Below are positions 22,732 to 31,517 of a DNA stretch of 64,000 nt, one piece after another. The stretch's first letter is position 1. The number at the start of each line of letters is the position of its first letter. The notes beneath the pieces were generated by a model, which ran no database searches, was not told where the DNA came from, and was given only the letters and a program-made list of their open reading frames with translations. The position numbers and the translations under genes are program-made. This DNA is from Novosphingobium sp. Chol11 (GTDB taxonomy: Bacteria > Pseudomonadota > Alphaproteobacteria > Sphingomonadales > Sphingomonadaceae): assembly GCA_945906105.1 (NCBI GenBank), contig CAMDQO010000002.1:62001-126000 (forward strand). The letters run 5' to 3'.

Positions 22732-25716
22732 TCAGCGCCCTGTTGGCGCTCCAACTCCCGGCCCCGCCGCGACCAACGCCTGCGGCACGACAGCGAGACG
22801 CCATGAGGCATCGCGCCGCAGATATTTGGCGGCCAGCGCCTGCATCGCTGCGGGCGTGGTCACAGTCAGATCGGGCAGCAGAGTACGAATGGATCGGTAG
22901 CGGAGCGGATCAGCAGTCGCGCCTTCCAGCTGGTACATGAAATAGGCAGAGCTGGTGGAGGCGCGGCTCACCTGTTGGCGCAGCGGCTCGATCACGCGGG
23001 CAAGCTCATCATCGCTAACCGGCCGCGCAACCAGATCGGCGGCAATCTCGTCTGCCACGGCAAAGAAGGCCGATACATCCTTGGGCTGAAGTTGAGCGAG
23101 CGCCTTAAGCGAACCACCATTGGTCAGGTCCATCGGCCAATCCGCCACCACCTGCGGGGCATAGCTGGCCCCCAGTTTTTCGCGCATCCGGTCCATCAGA
23201 CGATTGCTGAACAGCTCGGTGAGGATCTGCAGTTGACGGCTTTCACGCACCCCGGCGATGCCACCTCCGGTTGGCCAGTAAACGATAGCAGCCGCCTGAT
23301 TGGCATCGCCGTGATGCGGGAGAACTACCGGCACACCGCCGCCTGCGGGCACCTTGACGCTGGCGGCACTGGTACTGTCGGCAAGCGGCGCACGCTGTTT
23401 CAGCGCACCGAAGGTCTTCTCCAGCGCCGTGACCGTCTGATCGTGATCGATATCACCAAAAACCTGCACTTCCACCGGGCCGCTCAACAAGATCGGCTCC
23501 CACAACGCGCGGAACCCTTCGGGCGTGGAGGTGTCAATTTCCGCCGGTGTGGGCGTGTGGTAACGGCCGTCGCGATCCCGTTCGAGCCACTTCATATCGC
23601 GTTGCAACACACCTTGCGGCGAAGAGGCCAGCGCCTCGTATTGCAGCTTGGCTGCAGCCTTGGCGCGCAGCAGCGGGTTCACATCCCAGCGCGGTGTGGC
23701 GAGTTTGGCGGCGAAAAGGTACAGCTGATCGGCCAGATCATCGCGGCGCGTATCGGCGGAGAAGGTGAAGTCGGCATCCTCGATCTTGAAATCGAAGCCC
23801 ATTTTTCGGCCTGTTGAAATGCGATCAAGCTCTTCCTGCCCCAGCGAACCGACGCCAGAACCAACCAGCGCCATTTCACCCAGCGTCGCATAAGCAGCGT
23901 CACTCTGGCCGATGGAACGATAGCCTGCACCAAAACGCACCTTCACGGTCACCCGGCCCGGTTCATCCGCGCTTGGCCAGAGCATGGCTTTGACACCATT
24001 GGCAAAATCGATCTGCTCAATCCCGGGCAGGCCGGTCGGCGCGGCGACAACGGCTTTGCCAGGGCTGCCGATGACCGGCAGATCGGCAAAGCTGATCGGC
24101 TTGTAGGCCAGCCGCGATCCGCCATCACCCGCCACCGGAGTGACCAAGGCTTGTCTCAGCGCCGCAGCATCCGCTTCACCCAGTTTGGGCGTCATCATGA
24201 CAATCCGCGTCACCGGCCCGGTGAACAGCGAGCGGGTGTGTTCAAACACCGCCTTGGGGGTGAAGCGCGGCACTGTCTGTTCAAAAATCTCCTTCACCGC
24301 CAGCGGCGCGGCGACTGTCTCACGAATGTCGATTGCGGTGGCGAGGTCATCGGCGACCTTCGAGCCTGCCAGCAGATCGCGCTGCTCGGCGCTGCTGGCA
24401 AAGGCCACGCGCATCTCTGCCACTTCGCGGTCAATCTCCTCCTGACTTGGCGGGATGGCCAGAGCATCGGCGATAACGGCGCGCACGTCCTTGATCGCCG
24501 CCTGCCAATCGGGGCCAAGCGGGGTGACGGCGACGAAAGTGCCATCGACCGAGCGGCTGACATCCTGCTGATTGACCTGCGCCACCAGATAGGAGCCGCC
24601 AGCGCGCGCGCGCGCCTCTAGCCGGCGGTTGATTACGGCCTGCGCCAAAGCGTCGGTCATCAGGCCTTGATTATAGACAATCGTATCGTTGACCTTGCGC
24701 CACGGACGCAGCACCGCCCATGTCACCGAACGCGGCAGATCGGGCTCAACCAGCACCTGGGATTCACCGATGGCAGTGGGCACGGGCAGCTTGATCTTTA
24801 CCGCTTTGGGCGGGGCAACCGGATCGCCAAAGCTGGGTGCTGGCACTGATGCACCGGGGGTCGGCCAATCAGCGAACCACTTTTTGACCAGTTCGGCAAA
24901 GACTTCCGGATCAGCATCACCAGCCACGATAACCACGGTGTTTTCGGGCCGGTACCAGCGCGAGTGGAAGGCGCGGACAGATGCCTGATTGGCACCAAAC
25001 AACGTGAGTGCGGTGCCAATGGGCGCGCGGGTGGCGAGCGGCTGACCGGCGTAGATCACTTTGCGCATGCCATCCTGCACCCGCTCTTCAGCGCCGCCAC
25101 GCTCGCGCTTTTCAGCAAGCACGATGGGCAGTTCGGCCTTGATATTGGCCTCGCTCAGGGTCGGCGCGATCATCATGCCCGATAGCAGCTTGAAGCTTTC
25201 ATCAAGGCCGGCAGGCGTCGCTTCGGGCAGGTCGAGCTTGTACATCGTCCCAGTTGGCGTGGTTTCAGCATTGGTGTCCGAACCAAAGCTTGCCCCCAGC
25301 CGCTGCCAGGTGGGAATCGCCTGCGCTTCGCCCAGATACTTTGACTGCCGGAACACCAGATGCTCGATGAAATGGGCAAAGCCGCGCTCATCCTCACGCT
25401 CGTTGAGCGAGCCTGCATCGATGCGCACGCGGATCGAAACCTGCCCCGGCGGAACCCCATTCTTGCGCACTGCATAGCGCAGACCATTGGGCAGTTCGCC
25501 AAACACCCAGGCCTTGTCCTGCGGCACATCACTGCCGCGATAGAGCCAGGGTGTATTATCGGGCGCAGCAGGCGCGGCGGCGGGAACAGGCGCAGTAGCC
25601 GCTGGCTTAGCAGAATTCTCCACCGGTGCCTTGGCCTCAATCGCGGCTGCAAGCAGCAGCGCGGCAAGCGGAAGACAGGCGGCGATACGCCATGCGGCGC
25701 GGGGGGAAGACTGCAT
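22732..25716 (-). CDS. M16 family zinc metallopeptidase, periplasmic
   Basis: A 994-residue pitrilysin-type protease with an N-terminal signal peptide (about 1-28) and an Ala/Pro-rich linker to residue 55. The inverted zinc motif HxxEH is at 115-119 (HFIEH), followed by the four-lobed M16 clamshell. The first M16 half (about 75-500) is catalytic; the second (about 540-970) lacks the zinc motif, as usual. The length fits fused two-chain peptidases. It probably degrades small proteins or peptides in the periplasm. The gene stands alone between repeats and a small membrane protein gene. Confidence 0.94.
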   Translation of the reverse strand: MQSSPRAAWRIAACLPLAALLLAAAIEAKAPVENSAKPAATAPVPAAAPAAPDNTPWLYRGSDVPQDKAWVFGELPNGLRYAVRKNGVPPGQVSIRVRIDAGSLNEREDERGFAHFIEHLVFRQSKYLGEAQAIPTWQRLGASFGSDTNAETTPTGTMYKLDLPEATPAGLDESFKLLSGMMIAPTLSEANIKAELPIVLAEKRERGGAEERVQDGMRKVIYAGQPLATRAPIGTALTLFGANQASVRAFHSRWYRPENTVVIVAGDADPEVFAELVKKWFADWPTPGASVPAPSFGDPVAPPKAVKIKLPVPTAIGESQVLVEPDLPRSVTWAVLRPWRKVNDTIVYNQGLMTDALAQAVINRRLEARARAGGSYLVAQVNQQDVSRSVDGTFVAVTPLGPDWQAAIKDVRAVIADALAIPPSQEEIDREVAEMRVAFASSAEQRDLLAGSKVADDLATAIDIRETVAAPLAVKEIFEQTVPRFTPKAVFEHTRSLFTGPVTRIVMMTPKLGEADAAALRQALVTPVAGDGGSRLAYKPISFADLPVIGSPGKAVVAAPTGLPGIEQIDFANGVKAMLWPSADEPGRVTVKVRFGAGYRSIGQSDAAYATLGEMALVGSGVGSLGQEELDRISTGRKMGFDFKIEDADFTFSADTRRDDLADQLYLFAAKLATPRWDVNPLLRAKAAAKLQYEALASSPQGVLQRDMKWLERDRDGRYHTPTPAEIDTSTPEGFRALWEPILLSGPVEVQVFGDIDHDQTVTALEKTFGALKQRAPLADSTSAASVKVPAGGGVPVVLPHHGDANQAAAIVYWPTGGGIAGVRESRQLQILTELFSNRLMDRMREKLGASYAPQVVADWPMDLTNGGSLKALAQLQPKDVSAFFAVADEIAADLVARPVSDDELARVIEPLRQQVSRASTSSAYFMYQLEGATADPLRYRSIRTLLPDLTVTTPAAMQALAAKYLRRDASWRLAVVPQALVAAGPGVGAPTGR

Positions 25717-25779
25717 GGCCGTTCTATAGGAAGGCCGCGCATGAAGGGCTAGTGAATAGAACTGTTACTCCTCACCAGC

Positions 25780-26121
25780 TTATCTGGAACGAAACAACTG
25801 CGGCCTCATCCGTGCTGCCAGCAACAGTAATGTGGGTAGAACCATGGTGAGCATCACGTCCTTCATCCCCTCACCATATTGCTCGGCGGGCACAGGCCAA
25901 CGCTCAACCCACAGATCGACCACTTCATTCGCCAGTTCGAGCGCAAGGACAATCAGCCATGGCAACCAGCGCGCGATAGGCCGCCGGGTGACGAGTGCCG
26001 CGATCAGCAGCAACACCATGCCGAGCATGACATGCAGCGCATCGTCACTGAAGGCGATGGAATGCTCAATGAAAGTCTTGGCCGCATACCAGTGAGCAGC
26101 GATGAATGCGGGTATGTTCAA
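25780..26121 (-). CDS. Small polytopic membrane protein
   Basis: A 113-residue protein with three or so hydrophobic segments (about 30-45, 52-67 and 88-103) and the sequence LALELANEVVDLWVERWP between the second and third. I do not recognise a named family; VanZ-like short membrane proteins have similar layouts. The start read here is a TTG at 26121 with AAGGA about eleven bases upstream, which is weak. It is divergent from the nfuA-like gene. The function is unknown. Confidence 0.6.
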   Translation of the reverse strand: MNIPAFIAAHWYAAKTFIEHSIAFSDDALHVMLGMVLLLIAALVTRRPIARWLPWLIVLALELANEVVDLWVERWPVPAEQYGEGMKDVMLTMVLPTLLLLAARMRPQLFRSR

Positions 26122-26189
26122 GCGCTATTGATCCTTTTCGCGGGTAGCCGCCCCTTGACCCTGCCCGCATCCCGCCTACATGCCAAGTC

Positions 26190-26765
26190 ATGTATATCGA
26201 GACCGAAACCACGCCGAACCCGGCAGTTCTGAAGTTCCTTCCCGGCCGTGAGGTTATGGCGGGCGGAACCCGTGACTTTGCGCAGGAGGAAGACGCTGCA
26301 GCTTCGCCGCTGGCTGAGGCGCTGTTCAGCCTTGGTGATGTTTCGGGCGTGTTTTTTGGCCGCGATTTCATTTCGGTGACGGCGGGCGAAGGCGTGTCGT
26401 GGAACGATCTCAAGCCGCAAGTCGTCGCCATGCTGCTCGATCACTTCGTTAGCGAAGCACCGTTGTTTTCTGGCCCGGATGCCAGCGGAATTGTCGTTCC
26501 GGCAGAGGATGAAGATTTCGGCGATGCTCCTGAACATGCCGATATCATCGAACAGATCAAGGAATTGATCGAAACCCGTGTGCGGCCAGCCGTCGCCAAT
26601 GATGGCGGTGACATCATCTACAAGGGGTTCCGCGAAGGTGTGGTGTACCTCACCATGCAGGGCGCCTGTGCGGGCTGCCCCAGTTCCACCGCGACACTGA
26701 AGAACGGCATCGAGAGCCTGCTCAAGCACTATGTCCCCGAAGTCACCGAAGTGCGCGCCGCCTGA
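26190..26765 (+). CDS. NfuA-like iron-sulfur cluster carrier
   Basis: A 191-residue protein with an N-terminal Nfu_N domain (about 1-90, starting YIETETTPNPAVLKFLPG) and a C-terminal NifU-like domain (about 115-190) carrying the cluster motif CAGC (Cys160, Cys163). It receives Fe-S clusters from the assembly machinery and hands them to target enzymes in the cytosol. The N-terminal domain is the eukaryote/alphaproteobacterial type rather than the E. coli A-type fusion. It is followed 29 bases later by the rutE-like gene. Confidence 0.94.
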   Translation: MYIETETTPNPAVLKFLPGREVMAGGTRDFAQEEDAAASPLAEALFSLGDVSGVFFGRDFISVTAGEGVSWNDLKPQVVAMLLDHFVSEAPLFSGPDASGIVVPAEDEDFGDAPEHADIIEQIKELIETRVRPAVANDGGDIIYKGFREGVVYLTMQGACAGCPSSTATLKNGIESLLKHYVPEVTEVRAA

Positions 26766-26794
26766 CACCTGCCTTCCTGTTTTTCGGAGTTCCC

Positions 26795-27394
26795 ATGGCC
26801 CAGCCCATCAACGAAGCCGCGCTCGACCAGCTGTTCCGCACCGCGCGTACTTTTAACGGCTATTTCGACAAGGCGGTAACACCTGAACAGATCGATGCCA
26901 TCTGGGAACTGATGAAGTTTGGCCCGACATCGGCCAATTCTCTGCCCGCGCGGCTGATTTGGTGCTCCAGCGATGCGGCCAAGGAAAAGCTGGCGGCGCT
27001 GTCCAGCGGCACCAATGCTGACAAGATCCGCGCTGCGCCGGTCACGGTGATCATCGGCATGGACGTGGATTTTCACGAGCAACTGGCCACGCTGTTGCCG
27101 CATTACCCGGCGATGCAGGACATCATCGGCAGCCTGCCTGAACCAGTGCGCGAAGTGATGGCGCTGCGTAATTCCTCGCTGCAGGGCGCTTATTTCATCA
27201 TGGCAGCGCGCGCGCTCGGCCTAGATACCGGGCCGATGTCCGGCTTTGATAACGCCGCCGTTGATGCTGCCTTCTTTGCTGATACGCCGAAAGTGAAGTC
27301 CAACTTCATCTCGACTCTGGGCTATGGTGATCCTGCGACAATCTTTGATCGCAGCCCCCGCCCCGATTTTGACCGCTTCAACGCCATCGCCTGA
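26795..27394 (+). CDS. Malonic semialdehyde reductase-like nitroreductase (RutE/HadB)
   Basis: A 199-residue FMN-dependent nitroreductase-fold protein of the RutE/HadB subgroup. Landmarks are an N-terminal ARTFNGYFDKAV segment, WELMKFGPTSANSLPARL, and GLDTGPMSGFDNAAVD. RutE reduces malonic semialdehyde to 3-hydroxypropionate in uracil breakdown, but no rut genes are nearby. A general nitroreductase or quinone reductase role is therefore equally likely. It precedes tsaB by four bases and may share its transcript. Confidence 0.9.
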   Translation: MAQPINEAALDQLFRTARTFNGYFDKAVTPEQIDAIWELMKFGPTSANSLPARLIWCSSDAAKEKLAALSSGTNADKIRAAPVTVIIGMDVDFHEQLATLLPHYPAMQDIIGSLPEPVREVMALRNSSLQGAYFIMAARALGLDTGPMSGFDNAAVDAAFFADTPKVKSNFISTLGYGDPATIFDRSPRPDFDRFNAIA

Positions 27395-27398
27395 GCTG

Positions 27399-28034
27399 AT
27401 GCGCACGCTGGTGATCGACTGCGCGACCGAGGCCTGCTCGGTTGCTCTGTTTGATGAAGGCGTGCTGTTATCGGGAGAACTCCGCTTACTCGGGCGCGGC
27501 CATGCCGAACAACTGGTGCCGATGATCGCCGCCTTGCCTGACAAAGGCCGGGCGGAGCGAATTGTCGTCTCGCTTGGCCCCGGCAGCTTTACCGGCGTGC
27601 GCGTCGGCCTTGCTGCGGCCAAGGCGCTGGCGCTGGCGTGGAAGGCAGAGCTGCTCGGCTATCCGACACTGGCGCTGATCGCAGCCCAGGCGCGGACAGA
27701 GCTGGGCGCACAAGCCGTTACTGTGGCGATGACCGGCGGGCACGGTGAATGGTTTGTGCAGGACTTTGCTGCCGATGGCATGGCGGCGAGCGCGCTGGCA
27801 TCACGCTCCCCAGAAGCTGCGGCGAATGCGGCAATATCCGCCCTGATCGCCGGAAGCCAGGCCGAAGCGCTGGTCGCGGCGCGCGGATCTGGCACAGCCC
27901 TGCCTTTGTGGCCGGATGCCCGCGCCTTTACAGCACTGCTCGCCGCCGCACTGACTTCTGAGACCTCACCCATCTATGGCCGCGCTCCTGATGCCCGCCT
28001 ACCTGTTGCCCGCCTGCCGGGGGTGGCGCAGTGA
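27399..28034 (+). CDS. tsaB: tRNA threonylcarbamoyladenosine synthase component TsaB
   Basis: A 211-residue ASKHA-fold protein, partner of TsaD in making t6A37 of ANN-decoding tRNAs. The N-terminus LVIDCATEACSVAL and the LGPGSFTGVRVGLAAAKALA segment (about 65-85) are diagnostic. It starts at the ATG at 27399, four bases after the rutE-like stop. The stop overlaps the rimI GTG start by four bases. The tsaB-rimI pairing is widely conserved. Confidence 0.95.
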   Translation: MRTLVIDCATEACSVALFDEGVLLSGELRLLGRGHAEQLVPMIAALPDKGRAERIVVSLGPGSFTGVRVGLAAAKALALAWKAELLGYPTLALIAAQARTELGAQAVTVAMTGGHGEWFVQDFAADGMAASALASRSPEAAANAAISALIAGSQAEALVAARGSGTALPLWPDARAFTALLAAALTSETSPIYGRAPDARLPVARLPGVAQ

Positions 28035-28495
28035 GCCAGAAGATCGATGATATTGACCGGATCATGGCCATCATGGCCGTGGCTTTCGATCCCGAATATG
28101 GCGAGGCATGGAACCGCCGCCAGATCGAGGACGCGCTGCTGATCGGTAATTGTCACTATCTGCTGGCTGGCGAAGCTGGCGCAGAGGCGCTGGCCGGGGA
28201 ACCGATCGCCGGTTTCTCGCTATCCCGCACCGGCTATGAGGAAGAGGAGCTGCTGCTGTTCGCGGTCGCCCCCCAGTTCCGGCGTCGCGGCGTTGGCCAG
28301 CAACTTCTGGCCCGCTTTGCTGCCGCTGCGAAAGAGCGTGGGGCGCGGCGCCTGCTACTGGAGATGCGGCGTGGCAACTCCGCCGAATCGCTCTATCGCG
28401 CCCATGGTTTCGTGCAGATTGGCGAAAGGCTGAACTATTACCGTTCCAGATCAGGACCCAGACTGGACGCGATAACCTTTGCTTGTGACTGCTGA
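28031..28495 (+). CDS. rimI: Ribosomal protein alanine N-acetyltransferase
   Basis: A 154-residue GNAT acetyltransferase that acetylates the N-terminus of ribosomal protein S18. The acetyl-CoA loop is FRRRGVGQQLL (about 89-99), followed by LLLEMRRGNSAESLYRAHGF, where the Tyr of YRAHGF is the expected catalytic residue. The GTG start overlaps the tsaB stop. The gap after it (28496-28684) is AT-rich and holds the mucR promoter. Confidence 0.92.
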   Translation: MSQKIDDIDRIMAIMAVAFDPEYGEAWNRRQIEDALLIGNCHYLLAGEAGAEALAGEPIAGFSLSRTGYEEEELLLFAVAPQFRRRGVGQQLLARFAAAAKERGARRLLLEMRRGNSAESLYRAHGFVQIGERLNYYRSRSGPRLDAITFACDC

Positions 28496-28684
28496 TTTCC
28501 TGAATTCTATCAAATACTGAGCAACTTATAAAATCATGTGAAATATCGCAGAGTATCGCAATTTTCACTCTTGTCAGTAGCCAAGAACAAGTTCAATGCG
28601 CGCTCAGCGGACGGAATTGCCGTCAGTTAATGTTTAGATAGACACGCATTCAAGCGTGCGGTCGCAACAAACAAGGAATTTTCT
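28496..28684 (+). promoter_or_regulatory. AT-rich upstream region of mucR
   Basis: This 189-bp gap is markedly AT-rich against its surroundings, with runs such as TATCAAATACTGAG and TTATAAAATCATG. Ros/MucR proteins bind AT-rich sites with T-A steps and commonly repress their own genes, so self-regulation is likely. An AAGGAA ribosome site lies seven bases before the mucR ATG. Confidence 0.5.
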
Positions 28685-29161
28685 ATGGATACCGCGCTTA
28701 GCGATACAAACGAAATGCTTATCACGCTGACTTCAGACATTGTCGCTGCTCATGTCAGCAACAACAATGTCGCGGTGGAAGATGTTTCGGCCTTGATCGG
28801 CAATGTCTTTAACGCACTGGCCGGACTTGGTCAGGTTGTTGTGGCTCCCGAAGTCGCACCTGAGCCCGCCGTTACGATCCGCGCCTCAATCAAGCCAGAC
28901 TACATCGTGTGTCTGGAAGACGGCAAGAAGCTGAAGATGCTCAAGCGGCACTTGATGACGCATTACAATCTCACTCCTGATCAGTACCGCGCCCGCTGGG
29001 GCCTGTCGGCTGACTATCCGATGGTCGCTCCCAACTATGCCGAAAAGCGCCGCGAGCTGGCCAAGAAGATCGGTCTGGGCCGCAAGCTTGGCACCAAGCT
29101 GGTCAAGAAAGCTGCTCCCGCCAAGGTGCCCGCCCGCCGCGGTCGTCCGCCCGAGGCCTAG
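28685..29161 (+). CDS. MucR/Ros family zinc-finger transcriptional regulator
   Basis: A 158-residue regulator typical of alphaproteobacteria. The prokaryotic zinc finger uses Cys76, Asp79, His89 and His93, a CDHH variant of the Ros CCHH set, within YIVCLEDGKKLKMLKRHL. The following TPDQYRARWGL and YPMVAPNYAEKR blocks are the conserved MucR core. The N-terminal half (1-60) should oligomerise; the tail (about 138-158) is Lys/Arg/Pro-rich. MucR acts as an H-NS-like silencer of envelope, motility and cell-cycle genes. A terminator follows. Confidence 0.95.
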   Translation: MDTALSDTNEMLITLTSDIVAAHVSNNNVAVEDVSALIGNVFNALAGLGQVVVAPEVAPEPAVTIRASIKPDYIVCLEDGKKLKMLKRHLMTHYNLTPDQYRARWGLSADYPMVAPNYAEKRRELAKKIGLGRKLGTKLVKKAAPAKVPARRGRPPEA

Positions 29162-29198
29162 GCCTTAGATTTAGCTACCGAACTCTAGTTGCAGAATA

Positions 29199-29230
29199 GC
29201 CCCGTCGGTCTAATATCGGCGGGGCTTTTC
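29199..29230 (+). terminator. Rho-independent terminator of mucR
   Basis: GCCCCGTCG (29199-29207) pairs with CGGCGGGGC (29217-29225) with one G-U pair and a 9-base loop, followed by TTTTC. It sits 37 bases after the mucR stop and just before the fur ribosome site. Confidence 0.8.
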
Positions 29231-29245
29231 ATTTGCAGGACCGTT

Positions 29246-29695
29246 GTGCACCAACCTATCGACATCGAAGCGCTCTGCGCAGAACGCGGCCTCAGGATCA
29301 CCGATCAGCGCCGGGTGATCGCCCGCGTCCTGTCCGAAAGCGATGACCACCCCGATGTCGACAAGCTGCACGCGCGGGCATCCGCGATCGATTCGGGGAT
29401 CTCGATCGCCACAGTCTATCGCACGGTGCGGCTGTTCGAAGAGGCGGGCATCCTTGATCGTCACGATTTTGGCGATGGCCGTGCGCGCTATGAAGCCAGC
29501 CCCGAGGCGCACCACGATCACATGATCGATGTGGAAAGCGGCAAGGTCATCGAATTCGTCGATCCCGAACTGGAGGCGCTGCAACGCCAGATTGCCGAGC
29601 GGCTGGGCTATCGTCTGGTCGATCACCGCATGGAACTGTTCGGCGTGCGGATTGATCGTGATGCCAGCCCCAAGGGAACCGGGCCGCAGGAATGA
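29246..29695 (+). CDS. fur: Fur family metal-responsive repressor
   Basis: A 149-residue Fur-superfamily protein. The winged helix is at about 10-85 (LRITDQRRVIARVL, SIATVYRTVRLFEEAGI) and the regulatory metal site contains HHDH at 89-92. It lacks C-terminal CxxC motifs, like alphaproteobacterial Fur/Mur and unlike E. coli Fur. I start it at the GTG at 29246, with AGGA five bases upstream; the longer in-frame reading would cross the mucR terminator. Its stop overlaps the plsC ATG by four bases. It could be Fur or the manganese-responsive Mur. Confidence 0.9.
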   Translation: MHQPIDIEALCAERGLRITDQRRVIARVLSESDDHPDVDKLHARASAIDSGISIATVYRTVRLFEEAGILDRHDFGDGRARYEASPEAHHDHMIDVESGKVIEFVDPELEALQRQIAERLGYRLVDHRMELFGVRIDRDASPKGTGPQE

Positions 29696-30495
29696 GCGCC
29701 GTAGTCGCCGAGGCTCACGAGCCGAGGATCGGCGCACTCGGCTGGCTACGCATCGTGGTTCGCACCGCCGCCATGCTGCTGCTGTTGCTGGCCTGCGTGG
29801 CGCTCTATTATCTCTTCCACCTGTTCCGCCGCCACAATCCCTGGCCGCGCGTGTTTCTGAGCGGCGTGGCGTGGATCGCGGGCATCGATGTGCGCGTTGT
29901 GGGCGAAAAACCGGCAGGCGGTGCCTTCATCCTCGCTAACCACGTCAGCTGGATTGATATCCCCGCGCTTGCCCATGCCTGCGGGACAGCCTTTGTCGGC
30001 CACGATGGCCTGGCGGAAACACCAGTGATTGGCTGGCTGTGCCGGATCAGCGACACGGTGTTCGTCGCCCGGCATGACCGCAAAAGCGTCGCCGCGCAGG
30101 TCGAGCAAGTCCGCATCGCCATCCGTGATACCGGCGCGCTGACCATCTTCCCCGAAGGCACAACCAGCGACGGCACCGGCCTGCTGCCGTTCAAATCATC
30201 GCTGCTATCCGCGCTGGAGCCGCTGCCCGAAGGGGTAAGCGTGGTGCCGGTGCTGCTCGATTACGGGGCCGAGGCGGCGGATGTGGCATGGGTGGGGACC
30301 GAGCATGGCGTCGATAATTTCAAGCGCATTTTGGCGCGCGGAAGGCCGGTGGTGGTGACGGTGCGGTTTTTGGCGGCACTGACGGGGGATGATGTGAAGG
30401 ATCGAAAGGCAATGGCGGCGGCGGGGCGGGCGGCGTTGCTGGGGGCGATGCCAAACACTCTCACCATTAATGGAGGGAAGCGAGGAAGCTGGTAG
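29692..30495 (+). CDS. plsC: 1-acyl-sn-glycerol-3-phosphate acyltransferase
   Basis: A 267-residue inner-membrane acyltransferase that makes phosphatidic acid from lysophosphatidate. There is an N-terminal membrane segment (about 22-42). The catalytic NHVSWID block contains the HxxxxD motif, and FPEGTTSDG is the substrate-binding motif. The start overlaps fur by four bases. The last 29 bases overlap the end of the convergent DUF3883 gene; the C-terminal LTINGGKRGSW may have been shaped by that neighbour's arrival. Confidence 0.93.
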   Translation: MSAVVAEAHEPRIGALGWLRIVVRTAAMLLLLLACVALYYLFHLFRRHNPWPRVFLSGVAWIAGIDVRVVGEKPAGGAFILANHVSWIDIPALAHACGTAFVGHDGLAETPVIGWLCRISDTVFVARHDRKSVAAQVEQVRIAIRDTGALTIFPEGTTSDGTGLLPFKSSLLSALEPLPEGVSVVPVLLDYGAEAADVAWVGTEHGVDNFKRILARGRPVVVTVRFLAALTGDDVKDRKAMAAAGRAALLGAMPNTLTINGGKRGSW

Positions 30496-31318
30496 GGGTC
30501 AACATCACATGTGCATCAAGCGGCGGGCGGATTGAAAAAGCTCGCGGCTCGCGCGCAAAGTTCCAAAGCCGGACGAGGTGCCAAGTGTCGCGGTTAGCTT
30601 CAGCGACAGCAATCTCATTTCGCGTGATATGGAATGGAGTCCTATCCCAACCATTCGTTGTCTTGACCTCGATCAGACGTTCCTGTCCATCCGGCTCGAA
30701 ACTAAAAATGTCATAGCCTGCACCGTCGCCTTCTTCGATCGCTGTCCAGCGAACTTTGTCGGCAAGATCTCCCCTACGAGCACTTTGCAGAACTGCCTTC
30801 TCGTGGAGCAGGACTCGCTGTTCGCCGGCTTTGCCGAGTGCGCGATTTCGGGCATCTCGTTGAGCTACATCGTATTTTCTCGCAACAGCTGCCGCAAACT
30901 TGGGATCGACTGGTGGCAACTCGTTGGAGAAAGTGGGAGCGGGGCCGATCCAGAGGATTGCATCCGATCCATCTTTTAGTGAGCTACCGATCCGTTCCTC
31001 AACTTCATTGTGCTTTACGACTGTCCAGTCAGGGTTCGCTTCAAGCCAGCGTATCACAGCATCGACCAACGAACCTTGATAGCTGTAAAGCGACTTGTAG
31101 CCGTTGATTTTTTGCTGGCCCAAAAAATCCATGACAGCGCTGATATTGCGATGTTTGAACTCTAAAGCCGAATTGTTGCGCTTTGGAAGAAGGTCGAGCA
31201 AATGCCTGCGATGCTCTGATTTATTGTAGTAACGACCTAAAAGTTCGTCTGTCAGCATTGCGAAATAATCGGCGACCATCAGATCGTTTTCCGTGTCGTC
31301 CCAATCTTCGTCTGACAT
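30467..31318 (-). CDS. DUF3883 domain protein, possible nuclease-like accessory gene
   Basis: A 283-residue protein. The N-terminal part (1-100) contains VADYFAMLTDELLGRYYNKSEHRR and FKHRNISAVM, a recognisable companion of DUF3883. The C-terminal DUF3883 domain (about 175-265) contains LIEVKTTNG, an E-x-K motif like restriction-endonuclease folds. The start is taken at the ATG at 31318; an upstream extension to 31438 has no clear ribosome site. Codon choice and AT content are looser than in neighbours, suggesting acquisition. DUF3883 occurs in defence and DNA-repair proteins, but the function here is unknown. Confidence 0.78.
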   Translation of the reverse strand: MSDEDWDDTENDLMVADYFAMLTDELLGRYYNKSEHRRHLLDLLPKRNNSALEFKHRNISAVMDFLGQQKINGYKSLYSYQGSLVDAVIRWLEANPDWTVVKHNEVEERIGSSLKDGSDAILWIGPAPTFSNELPPVDPKFAAAVARKYDVAQRDARNRALGKAGEQRVLLHEKAVLQSARRGDLADKVRWTAIEEGDGAGYDIFSFEPDGQERLIEVKTTNGWDRTPFHITRNEIAVAEANRDTWHLVRLWNFAREPRAFSIRPPLDAHVMLTPTSFLASLH

Positions 31319-31517
31319 AGTTAGATATTGAACCTCACAGCGCGCCGCAATCGCAGAGTTTCGAGCAACACAAGACGTTACGGGCATTACGGTGCCCATC
31401 GGCCTTTCGAATATAACTGCACCGCCGGACGAGGACACGCAATAGCATGTCCCCCGAGTGGCGTCATATAACCACCCCCTTCACTCCCCGCCGCAATTGC
31501 CCTAACGCGCCCAAACC

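Noticed and set aside
29189-29245. Upstream TTG start for fur
   Set aside because: It would place the mucR terminator inside the coding sequence and adds residues absent from Fur proteins.
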